From: DATLMR01 sp035634255
GTDB taxonomy: Bacteria; Acidobacteriota; Blastocatellia; UBA7656
Length of the DNA: 9,757 bases
Assembly (NCBI GenBank): GCA_035634255.1
Contig: DASQDI010000084.1
Location: 1 to 9,757 of the forward strand
Direction: 5' to 3'
Position 1 is the first letter of the stretch, and every line of letters starts with the position of its first letter. The position numbers were made by a program, and so were the translations under genes. Shown here in pieces: positions 1 to 5,922 of the stretch. The notes under the pieces are model-generated. The model had not been told where the DNA came from, made no database searches, and saw nothing but the letters and a program-made list of their open reading frames with translations.

Positions 1-270
1 GGCAGAGCTCGCCTCCGCTTCACGAGCCGGGGATGATCCTAAGGGAGATGAAACAGTTTGAGAAGTAGAATCTATTGAACGGCAAGTGTGCCAATTGAAA
101 ACTGTCTCAACCGAGGGGTTCACACCAGAAAACTGTGACAAATTTGTGACAATCTTAAACAGAAATACGCATAAATCAGCACTAATCCTCGCAGTGGTCG
201 ATGGCTAGCTTGCGTAGAGATTTCAACCAGTTGCAGCTAATCGCAGCCCGGTTCAAGGTTGAACTATTGT

Positions 271-316
271 CCTCATAATCCTTTGGTTGGAGGTTCGAAT
301 CCTCCAGGGGCCACCA
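271..316 (+). tRNA. tRNA-Ile(CAU) 3' fragment, probable att site scar
   Basis: The sequence reads as the 3' part of a tRNA. It has an anticodon loop CTCATAA (272-278, anticodon CAT at 274-276) and a 5-bp T stem GGAGG/CCTCC (289-293 and 301-305) around the loop TTCGAAT. An acceptor strand AGGGGCC (306-312), discriminator A and encoded CCA (314-316) follow. The acceptor strand and CTCATAAT loop match my recollection of the minor tRNA-Ile2 (CAU, lysidine-modified) genes. The 5' half is absent: the bases before 272 do not pair with the 3' anticodon stem strand, and no GGCCCCT lies about 76 bases upstream. It is therefore not a functional tRNA. Tyrosine recombinases commonly leave such a displaced 3' tRNA copy at one end of an integrated element. 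No integrase is visible in the window. Confidence 0.75.
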
Positions 317-549
317 ATAAGCTTTTATAACAGGCGAGTTTACAAGCTCGTCTTTCGCTTTATCCGCTCCGCTGTCGTTCAAATAGCACATTCAATAAGA
401 TTGCTATCCCCCTTTTGCTTCTGACCTTCGTTTTCCGAAACAGCAAGACCACCCAAGTTTTTGAGCGGGCAATTTCTCACCCGAATTTTATTGGCGAGCC
501 CTAGCGTTACTGATTCCGAGAGCCCGCCGGTTCGTTGATATGTAAGTAA

Positions 550-578
550 TTTACTCACAACTGTCCGTATGATATATT
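550..578 (+). promoter_or_regulatory. Candidate sigma70 promoter upstream of the Crp/Fnr gene
   Basis: TTTACT (550-555) and TATATT (573-578) are separated by exactly 17 bp and resemble -35 and -10 boxes. An imperfect dyad, GTAAGTAA-T-TTACTCAC (542-558, one mismatch), overlaps the -35 box and could be an operator. Transcription would start near 585, giving a leader of about 275 nt before the regulator gene. This rests on consensus matching only, in a locally AT-rich stretch where chance matches are common. Confidence 0.3.
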
Positions 579-604
579 ACCTGTGCCTTCGTAGCTTATT
601 CAGC

Positions 605-624
605 CCGGTTGTTTAAACAACCGG
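605..624. repeat. Perfect 20-bp palindrome (operator candidate)
   Basis: The half-site CCGGTTGTTT (605-614) is followed directly by its exact reverse complement (615-624), so there is no spacer. It lies about 20-40 bp downstream of the candidate start point near 585 and 236 bp before the Crp/Fnr gene. No T-run follows, so an intrinsic terminator is unlikely. A dimeric repressor or autoregulatory site is a reasonable reading, but the half-site does not look like a standard Crp (TGTGA) or Fnr (TTGAT) site. Confidence 0.5.
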
Positions 625-860
625 TTTCTCAAACGGACTGGACTGCCCTGGGCTTTTAAAGGTGGTTCAGAGGTCCTGGTATCATAATTTTTCAGCCCTA
701 CTAACCTCATAAGCCATCGTGAAGCCGAAGGTAGTCTGGCGTTGTTTGCGCTCATGTTTTTTGAGGCTACAAGGGGGCGGCCTGATCGCGACTGGCTGGT
801 GATGCGTAGACTTTGAAGGGTTCTACAGAACGACACACTGCTTAAAAGGGGGTAGGCTAA

Positions 861-1544
861 ATGAAGGATCACCCTGACGGTATAAGGCCTGCCAGGTATG
901 ACTTCGACAGGATCGACCGCCTGTTTAATTCAATCGCTCCTCCTCAATTATATTCTGCTAATACAGCTTTATTCGAACAGGGCTCAGCGGCCGTGGAAGT
1001 CTATTTTATTAAAACCGGATTGATCAAGCTGCACAGAATAGTTAGAGAGGGTAAGGAATTTATTGTCGACTTGCGGTTCCCGGGGGCGCTACTCGGTGCC
1101 TCCTCCGTAATCGCTCAGAGACCTTATCAGTTCACCGCCATAACCCTGGTCAGGTCTCGACTATATCGCATCCCGGCCGCAGTTTTTCTTGAACTGTTGA
1201 GAACCGACAACAACTTCTCCTGGGCGATTCAACGAATGCAAAGCAACGAGATTTGCGACCAGAGCGAACGCATCGTGCAGCTGGCCTGCCTGTCGGCACA
1301 ACAGCGGGTCGAAGAGTTACTATGGCAACTGATCTCAGCCCTGGAACCTGAGGGCTTGCAAAAGGAGATCCGATTCCAGCTCTTACTCAAGCATTGGGAG
1401 GTGTCTCAACTGATCGCGATCACGCCGCAGCATCTCAGCCGGGTGTTTAAAGACATGCAGCAGAAAGGGATCATTCGCCAGGAGAAAGGCTGGACCATCG
1501 TGCCTAATCCGATAAGGCTTTTCCACCAGGTGAAAGCGAGCTGA
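861..1544 (+). CDS. Crp/Fnr-family transcription regulator
   Basis: This 227-residue protein has the length and layout of the Crp/Fnr family. An N-terminal cyclic-nucleotide-binding-type beta-roll spans about residues 20-130, including 'LFEQGS' and 'VYFIKTGLIKLHR'. A long dimerisation helix follows, then a C-terminal winged helix-turn-helix at about residues 170-215, with 'ITPQHLSRVFKDMQQKGII' as the recognition part. There is no N-terminal cysteine cluster as in Fnr. The Arg-Ser pair that contacts cAMP in true Crp is not evident, since the region reads 'YQFTAITL'. It is therefore probably neither an Fe-S Fnr nor a cAMP receptor, and its effector is unknown. The ATG at 861 is preceded by AAAAGGGGG, a usable ribosome binding site. 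The gene stands alone, with large gaps on both sides. A role in controlling the downstream peptide operon is possible but not shown. Confidence 0.9.
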   Translation: MKDHPDGIRPARYDFDRIDRLFNSIAPPQLYSANTALFEQGSAAVEVYFIKTGLIKLHRIVREGKEFIVDLRFPGALLGASSVIAQRPYQFTAITLVRSRLYRIPAAVFLELLRTDNNFSWAIQRMQSNEICDQSERIVQLACLSAQQRVEELLWQLISALEPEGLQKEIRFQLLLKHWEVSQLIAITPQHLSRVFKDMQQKGIIRQEKGWTIVPNPIRLFHQVKAS

Positions 1545-1616
1545 ACGAACATGTGTTAATAACGATCCCCATATTTGTTAATGACACACACTCGATTGGC
1601 CTATAGAATTTTGCCT

Positions 1617-1637
1617 ACAGTTGCGCGGAGCAACTGT
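1617..1637. repeat. 8-bp perfect inverted repeat after the Crp/Fnr gene
   Basis: ACAGTTGC and GCAACTGT flank the loop GCGGA, about 73 bp downstream of the regulator stop codon. It could be a terminator hairpin, but no T-run follows directly. It could equally be an operator, as it lies about 75 bp upstream of the putative start point associated with TATAAT at 1691-1696. Confidence 0.4.
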
Positions 1638-1690
1638 GAGCGTTGCGAGTCAGGTTTTTGTCAGTGCCGGTCAGTATCGTAGGCAGAACA

Positions 1691-1696
1691 TATAAT
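1691..1696 (+). promoter_or_regulatory. TATAAT box, candidate promoter of the sigma54 activator gene
   Basis: This is an exact -10 consensus hexamer. No good -35 hexamer is found at 16-18 bp spacing (CGGTCA at 17 bp), so activity would need an activator if it is real. It is the best promoter-like element in the gap before the activator gene at 1971. Confidence 0.3.
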
Positions 1697-1970
1697 ACCT
1701 GTCCCATTACAACTACAGATTTCACCGGCTTCCTCACGCCTGACAGAGAGTTAAATTATGAGCCAGGGGTGTGGGTATAAAGCATTTTTCACACTTAGAT
1801 TCCAAGTACTTACCATTACACACCACGCAACAGCTGCCTCGAAGAGTCGGTAAGTTGTCTCCTGCTCTGGAGGCGGCATAAGAGCGCGCCGAGGTTTGGG
1901 GAAGTGTTCTGTGCCGACTAGGCTATGAGCTAATTTCTGCGTTGTTAGACATAATTTCGGAGAGGTTTCC

Positions 1971-3572
1971 TTGACAAGCCATATGGTCCAACTCAACTCA
2001 TTCGACGATTTATTGTCTCTGTCGGGTCACCCGCATATCGGAGTCAGTGACATATACAAGCGTCTTATTGACCACGCTATTGACGTCAGCAGCTCGGAGG
2101 TTGCCGTAGCGCTGTTTAACTCGTCGGAGTGGAAATCCCAGGGGGAGAGCGACCCCGATCTCGTCAGAGTAGAATCTCCGGCGGCGATTGAGAGGGCCTG
2201 GAAATCATCACGCGCATGGGCGGGGGCCAGCCGGATGGCGGCAGCTTCGTGGGTTGCGGAAAATACCGGGGACTACCTGCCTTATATGTATGGGCGCTCG
2301 ATACGAGAGAAGTCCGCCAGGGCCGAAGCGCCGCTCCTCGGTCAACTGGCTGACTCTGCCTCCTCTTTGTGGCTCCCTTTATTGGACGGCGAGGCGGTTA
2401 CCGGTTGGGTAGGCCTTGGGACGAGCAGGGCCAACGCTTACACCCCTTTTATAATCAGATCGCTTGAGCCGTTGATCTCTTCCGCGGTCCTGGCGCTCAA
2501 TCGGTTGCGCTTTCGACAGTATGCGGGGAAGCGAGGGCTCGAGATCAACTGGATAGGCGGCAGCCAGAAGTTCCTCGGGCTGGAGCGGGCAATCAAGCAA
2601 GTCGCCGATCAGAACAGGGTCCCCGTCCTGATCCGGGGCGAGCGTGGTAGTGGCAAAGAGCTTGCTGCTTATGCCGTGCATTACTTCAGCAGGCGGAGAG
2701 ACAATCCTTTCGTGCCTGTTCTGGCCTCCGCGCTATCCGAGACACTACAGGTAGACGAGCTTTTCGGCCATGAAAAGAATTCGTTCACCGGCGCGAGTAC
2801 GTTCAGGAAAGGGAAATTCCTTTCGGCCGAAGGCGGGACGCTCTTTCTCGATGAAGTGGCAGACCTCCCCCCGACATTACAGGTGGCTTTGCTCAGGGTG
2901 CTCGATCAGGGTGAGATTCAGCCCATCGGGCGAGACCTGCCGATCCGGGTCGATGTCCGTATCATTGCGGCGACAAACAGGGACCTTGAGAAGATGGTCG
3001 CCGAGGGGCGTTTCCGAGATGACCTGTACGACCGGCTTAATGTCTTAAAGCTGAACGTGCCGCCTTTGAGAGAAAGGGTCGAAGACATCCCGCTTCTGGC
3101 TCGGTACTTTCTGCTGGAACAGTGCGTGGAGATGAACCGCCGCAGAAGGATCGATCAATCTTCAATATGTCACACGTGCGACCTCGAAATGAACGCGGGC
3201 TGTGCGACCGAAAACTTCTACGGAATGCTGAAGGGGTATGGCTGGCCTGGGAACGTGCGCGAATTACGAAATCTGGTCATTCAGCTTTCAACCATGTCGT
3301 ACGATAAAATTTTAGACCCAGGTCATCTGCCGGTCCATCTCGTCAGCGGGCTCGACAAGGAGCCGACTTTTCCGGTCTCGGCCGATGCGAATATGACTCT
3401 TGATAGCGTCATCCGCTCCCACATCGAAAAGATACTTGAGACGACGGGGAATAACCAGACCCAGGCCGCGAAGATGCTCGGCATCGCCCGCACCACTCTT
3501 CAGGGCAAGATGAGGAAACTCGGCATGGCTGGAGGCACCGACCCCATTGTTTATGACAGCCGGAACAACTGA
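1971..3572 (+). CDS. Sigma54-dependent activator (GAF-like/AAA+/Fis HTH) with Cys insertion
   Basis: This bacterial enhancer-binding protein (533 residues) remodels sigma54-RNA polymerase at -24/-12 promoters. Residues 1-190 resemble a GAF-type sensory domain; there is no phosphoacceptor receiver domain. The AAA+ core has Walker A GERGSGKE (223-230), a sigma54-contact loop NSFTGA (270-275, usually GAFTGA), Walker B with LFLDE (291-295), 'FRDDLYDRLNV' carrying arginine-finger residues, and sensor II WPGNVREL (from 425). A Fis-type helix-turn-helix ends the protein ('NNQTQAAKMLGIARTTLQGK'). Cys385, Cys400, Cys403 and Cys411 sit just before sensor II, where most relatives have no cysteines. This suggests a metal or redox sensor, as in the interdomain cysteines of NifA, but the placement differs. 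The TTG start at 1971 is chosen because GGAGAGG (1959-1965) lies 5 nt upstream; the ATG at 1983 is too far away (17 nt). Its likely target is the operon beginning at 3868. Confidence 0.93.
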   Translation: MTSHMVQLNSFDDLLSLSGHPHIGVSDIYKRLIDHAIDVSSSEVAVALFNSSEWKSQGESDPDLVRVESPAAIERAWKSSRAWAGASRMAAASWVAENTGDYLPYMYGRSIREKSARAEAPLLGQLADSASSLWLPLLDGEAVTGWVGLGTSRANAYTPFIIRSLEPLISSAVLALNRLRFRQYAGKRGLEINWIGGSQKFLGLERAIKQVADQNRVPVLIRGERGSGKELAAYAVHYFSRRRDNPFVPVLASALSETLQVDELFGHEKNSFTGASTFRKGKFLSAEGGTLFLDEVADLPPTLQVALLRVLDQGEIQPIGRDLPIRVDVRIIAATNRDLEKMVAEGRFRDDLYDRLNVLKLNVPPLRERVEDIPLLARYFLLEQCVEMNRRRRIDQSSICHTCDLEMNAGCATENFYGMLKGYGWPGNVRELRNLVIQLSTMSYDKILDPGHLPVHLVSGLDKEPTFPVSADANMTLDSVIRSHIEKILETTGNNQTQAAKMLGIARTTLQGKMRKLGMAGGTDPIVYDSRNN

Positions 3573-3648
3573 TCTCGTACCTGCCCAAATGAAAGCGGCC
3601 TGCCCATATTCGGGCGGTGAGATTACCATAATTTAAGCCCTAAACACT

Positions 3649-3691
3649 GGCCGCTCGCCGCCCGGCTGCCGACAGGCCGGCGGACGCGGCC
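3649..3691. terminator. GC-rich hairpin downstream of the activator gene
   Basis: GGCCGC (3649-3654) pairs with GCGGCC (3686-3691). Inside it, CGCCG (3656-3660) pairs with CGGCG (3678-3682), giving a long, stable stem about 77 nt after the activator stop codon. No T-run follows, so a classical intrinsic terminator is not proven. It may separate activator transcription from the peptide operon. Confidence 0.35.
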
Positions 3692-3706
3692 GGGTACGTC
3701 ATCACC

Positions 3707-3726
3707 TGCCCAGGGTCGACCGGGCA
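3707..3726. promoter_or_regulatory. Imperfect 20-bp dyad, candidate upstream activator site
   Basis: TGCCC (3707-3711) and GGGCA (3722-3726) flank a nearly centred palindrome, GGTCGACC (3714-3721). It lies roughly 75-95 bp upstream of the predicted start at about 3803, a usual distance for an enhancer of a sigma54 activator. Only position and symmetry support it. Confidence 0.25.
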
Positions 3727-3776
3727 TCCCTGAGTAGGTTCAATCACTTAGCGTCTTCACAAGGCACCCTCATTCG

Positions 3777-3792
3777 CGGAATGGAGATTGCC
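3777..3792 (+). promoter_or_regulatory. Candidate sigma54 (-24/-12) promoter of the peptide operon
   Basis: GG (3778-3779) and GC (3790-3791) are exactly 10 bases apart, the spacing needed by sigma54. The -12 part is TTGC (3788-3791), a full match. The -24 part, CGGAA, matches TGGCA only at GG and the final A. A better -24 match, GGCAC at 3763-3767, has its TTCGC partner one base too far away. A start near 3803 would leave a leader of about 65 nt. The gene just upstream encodes a sigma54 activator, which raises the likelihood. Confidence 0.45.
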
Positions 3793-3855
3793 TGACTGTG
3801 CCCTGACTTTCTCACGTTCGTGAGGAAGATCACACCGTTAAAAATCACAGTCAGG
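3791..3855 (+). promoter_or_regulatory. Structured leader with three CCTGACT copies overlapping the RBS
   Basis: CCTGACTGTG (3791-3800) is an exact reverse complement of CACAGTCAGG (3846-3855). A further CCTGACT starts 11 bp after the first (3802-3808). Between the arms, CTTTCTCACG (3807-3816) and CGTGAGGAAG (3819-3828) form a second dyad with one G-T pair. The 3' arm overlaps the AGGAGG ribosome binding site (3853-3858) of the precursor gene. Pairing of 3802-3808 with 3849-3855 in the transcript would partly hide that site. Protein binding to the repeats as DNA is an equal possibility. Confidence 0.45.
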
Positions 3856-3867
3856 AGGAAAGTTGGA

Positions 3868-4050
3868 ATGTCTAATCTTGCTACTTTGAAGCCAATTATT
3901 CTCGTACCGTTAGTTGTTCAGGTGCAGCCGGACCAGCCCGCAGAGGGCGGCAGCTGCGGCTGTGGCGCGGCTCACGGGCAAGGGTCCGGCGGCGGTTGTA
4001 AATGCGCGTCGGAGAGCGGCTGCGGCGCCGGCCACGACGAGCTTCTCTAA
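3868..4050 (+). CDS. Cys/Gly-rich RiPP precursor peptide
   Basis: This 60-residue peptide is the probable substrate of the radical SAM enzyme encoded downstream. ATG at 3868 is chosen over the upstream in-frame GTG at 3820 because AGGAGG (3853-3858) lies 9 nt before it, and because the second peptide copy aligns from this residue. The leader (about residues 1-28) contains a hydrophobic stretch LKPIILVPLVV and ends in Glu-Gly-Gly, which resembles a double-glycine cleavage site. The core (29-60) has cysteines at 30, 32, 44, 46 and 52 in CGC, CKC and single-C settings, within Gly, Ser and Ala, plus two histidines. Such repeated CxC blocks suit thioether (ranthipeptide or sactipeptide-like) crosslinks, or metal binding in a metallothionein-like way. 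I do not recognise a named family. It heads the operon and has its own strong ribosome binding site, consistent with high expression relative to the enzyme. Confidence 0.82.
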   Translation: MSNLATLKPIILVPLVVQVQPDQPAEGGSCGCGAAHGQGSGGGCKCASESGCGAGHDELL

Positions 4051-4177
4051 AATCATCACCGGCCTGGTGCTGATTGCCCAGTCTTCGCACCGGAACATGG
4101 CTCACGGATGGCGACATCGGAGGCATGACAGTCAGCACCATTTTTAATCCTCTGATTGACCTTTAAAGAAGTTACTT

Positions 4178-4318
4178 ACGACGAATCTTATAAGCTTGAG
4201 GCCATTTATTTTAGTGCCGCTCGTCCAACGGCAGCCATCCGAGCCGGCCTTCTGTTGCACCTGTAATGCGACCACTGGCTCCGGCGAAGGGTGCCCCGAA
4301 ACCTGCGCGTGTGGGTGA
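4178..4318 (+). pseudogene. Degenerate second RiPP precursor copy (ACG in place of ATG)
   Basis: Reading from 4178, the frame encodes TTNLISLRPFILVPLVQRQP at residues 1-20, matching the first peptide (MSNLATLKPIILVPLVVQVQ) along the leader. A Cys-rich core follows with cysteines at 26, 27, 29, 39, 43 and 45, and TGA at 4316-4318. The codon aligned with the first peptide's start is ACG (4178-4180), and no AGGAGG precedes it. The only other start in frame is TTG at 4196, which also lacks a ribosome binding site. About 25 bases past the stop, another frame reads VELL-stop (4342-4356), resembling the DELL-stop end of copy 1, so the tail may have been lost by frameshift. ATGGCTCAC recurs after both copies (4096 and 4381), which supports a tandem duplication. 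It is probably a decaying duplicate; rare ACG or TTG initiation cannot be excluded. Confidence 0.75.
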
Positions 4319-4459
4319 CAGCAGGTCGTGGCGGTGGAAGCGTCGAACTTCTTTAGGCGGCCGTGCCGCGGGCCTCGAAAGATGGCTCACAAGCCAGCCG
4401 CGTTCATGCTGACGTTCGGGCTGTCGGGGTAAACGATGAGCATTTCGCATGGAGGATTT

Positions 4460-5899
4460 ATGACAGGGAAACGATACAATCTGCCGACTGAATATCATGT
4501 TTTCGAGCGCGATGAAGAGTACCTGATTTTCGACCCGCGGAACTTCATCTGGTTCAAGACTGACGCTTTTGGGAAAACGGTCTTCGAAGGCCTCGCGAAG
4601 GATGGCAGGCCCGAGGACGCGGCGCGCGAACTGGCCGCGCTAATAGGCGCGAGCCCCACGGACCCCCTCGTGGTTGATTACGTGTCCCAGTACGTCCAGC
4701 ACCTGATCGATTTCAGGTTCCTGTTTGAAGGCGAGTATGAGCAGATTCAATGGGCCCCGACCTGGCTGGAGCGGCCCAAGCTCTTATACCTTCACCTGAC
4801 TGCCAAATGCAATCTCAAGTGCCCGTACTGTTATAACCAGGAGCACCGCTTCCAGTTTATTCAGCTGAGTCGCAAAAAGGATTTGAAAGAGACTCGCGCC
4901 GAAGGGTCCAAAGAGGATTTCTTTAACATTATAGACGAAGCGGCGCGGTTGGGGTTCGGCGAAGTCAAGATAACAGGCGGCGAGGCCCTGCTCAATAAAG
5001 ACGCGATAGAGATCGCGGCGCGGGCGAAGTCGCGCGGACTGCACGTCAACTTACTGACCAACGCTACGCTCATAACACCAGAGATGGCCCGCAGTATCGC
5101 CAAGGCCGTCGACTCGATCTCGATAAGCCTCGACAGCGCCCACCCGGAAGAACACGACGCCGTGCGCGGCAGGGGCACGCACGCGAAGGTGCTTGAGGCG
5201 ATCCGGATGCTGAGAGACGCCGGCGTCAAACAGATTCACCTGAACTCCGTGGTCACGCCCGTGAATATGGACAGCGTGGGCGAATTCCTCGACTATGCCT
5301 ACAACTCTCTACAGGCGAGAGAGGTGACCATCGCCGGATCGACCATGGAAGTGGATGACCCGGCCGACCGCTGGCGCGCCAAGGAGCACACTCTGGACGG
5401 GGAGCAGTTCAGGCACGTCTTCGAGCAGGAGCGCAAGTTTTATCAACAGAGGAGGAAATCGCAGAAGGAGTTGCCGGTGGTGCAGGCGGGGAACCTCCGC
5501 AGGTCGCAGTGCGGCGTGGGCAACGGCCTCGTGAGCATCGAATCCAATGGGGACGTTTACCCTTGCCAGACGATGCACCAGCCCGAGTTCCTGTGCGGGA
5601 ATGCTTTTGAGAGCGGGCTCGAACACATTCTGGCGACCTCGGGCCTTCTCAGGGAGATGAAAGACCTTCAGGTTGACATTCTGCCTGAGTGCAACGTGTG
5701 CCCGGTGCGGTACGTCTGCGCGGGCGGGTGCAGAAAGGAAGCCTACACGAGAGAGGGCGACCTGACGGCGCGCAATCGGATGATGTGCCCGATCTACTTT
5801 GAAAACGCGGTGGACCAGCTCTGGGCAGCGGCCAACATCCCCATCGAGAGGCTGGGCGAAGTCGCGCAATCCAACGTGCATCATCATAGCTGTCACTAG
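4460..5899 (+). CDS. RRE-fused radical SAM/SPASM peptide maturase
   Basis: This 479-residue enzyme probably installs thioether or related crosslinks in the Cys-rich peptide. Residues 1-95 look like a PqqD-type RiPP recognition element ('YLIFDPRNFIWFKTDAFGKT', then a helical part ending 'LIDFRFLF'), which would bind the leader. The radical SAM domain has the 4Fe-4S motif CNLKCPYC (Cys117, Cys121, Cys124) and the GGE SAM-binding motif near residue 173. The SPASM domain for auxiliary clusters carries Cys351, Cys369, Cys379, Cys411, Cys414, Cys420, Cys424 and Cys443, including the CX2CX5CX3C core. The tail ends VHHHSCH, an odd His/Cys cluster. ATG at 4460 is preferred because GGAGG lies at 4451-4455; an in-frame ATG at 4436 would add eight residues and has only a weaker GGGG signal. 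The enzyme lies 141 bp after the degenerate precursor and 23 bp before the exporter gene. Family assignment is firm; the exact bond formed is inferred. Confidence 0.93.
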   Translation: MTGKRYNLPTEYHVFERDEEYLIFDPRNFIWFKTDAFGKTVFEGLAKDGRPEDAARELAALIGASPTDPLVVDYVSQYVQHLIDFRFLFEGEYEQIQWAPTWLERPKLLYLHLTAKCNLKCPYCYNQEHRFQFIQLSRKKDLKETRAEGSKEDFFNIIDEAARLGFGEVKITGGEALLNKDAIEIAARAKSRGLHVNLLTNATLITPEMARSIAKAVDSISISLDSAHPEEHDAVRGRGTHAKVLEAIRMLRDAGVKQIHLNSVVTPVNMDSVGEFLDYAYNSLQAREVTIAGSTMEVDDPADRWRAKEHTLDGEQFRHVFEQERKFYQQRRKSQKELPVVQAGNLRRSQCGVGNGLVSIESNGDVYPCQTMHQPEFLCGNAFESGLEHILATSGLLREMKDLQVDILPECNVCPVRYVCAGGCRKEAYTREGDLTARNRMMCPIYFENAVDQLWAAANIPIERLGEVAQSNVHHHSCH

Positions 5900-5922
5900 G
5901 GGCTTCTAATTACGGCAGGAGT

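Larger units (their letters stand above)
1..860. other. Gene-poor, AT-richer left region
   Basis: No convincing protein gene is visible in this 860-bp stretch. Short open frames on either strand lack ribosome binding sites and protein-like composition. What can be recognised is a tRNA 3' fragment at 271-316, a candidate promoter near 550-578 and a 20-bp palindrome at 605-624; these are listed separately. The stretch from 317 to 540 shows nothing I can name. If the tRNA fragment is an attachment site, bases 1-270 would be the end of an integrated element and bases from 317 onward ordinary chromosome, by the usual arrangement of such insertions. Confidence 0.6.
1545..1970. other. 426-bp intergenic region with hairpin and promoter-like box
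   Basis: No supported gene lies here. A 31-codon frame opens at 1758 after a weak GAGAG, but its protein is unremarkable and I do not call it. Two signals stand out. One is a perfect 8-bp dyad, ACAGTTGC (1617-1624) and GCAACTGT (1630-1637), with a 5-base loop. The other is an exact TATAAT at 1691-1696, whose -35 region (about 1668-1673, CGGTCA) is poor, as in activator-dependent promoters. A start near 1703 would give the sigma54 activator a leader of about 270 nt. Confidence 0.5.

Noticed and set aside
3..68. Short open frame at the left edge that could be the 3' end of an upstream gene
   Set aside because: Two frames are open for about 20 codons each, neither resembles a known C-terminus, and the left context is missing.
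182..391. Minus-strand 69-codon frame containing LEDSNLQP
   Set aside because: It is the antisense translation of the tRNA 3' fragment, a common annotation artefact.
600..872. Minus-strand 90-codon frame overlapping the Crp/Fnr start
   Set aside because: No ribosome binding site or recognisable domain, and it spans the palindrome and the leader of the regulator gene.
1598..1616. TTGGCC and TTTTGCC as a sigma54 promoter for the activator gene
   Set aside because: The GG to GC spacing is 13 bases instead of 10.
1758..1853. 31-codon plus-strand frame (starts MSQGCGYKAF) before the sigma54 activator
   Set aside because: Weak ribosome binding site, no resemblance to the RiPP precursor and no other support.
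3820..3867. GTG at 3820 as an upstream start for the precursor
   Set aside because: It lacks a ribosome binding site and falls inside the hairpin; AGGAGG is placed for ATG 3868, and copy 2 aligns from that residue.
4211..4498. Minus-strand 95-codon frame across the second precursor and maturase start
   Set aside because: No ribosome binding site or domain; it lies antisense to the plus-strand operon.
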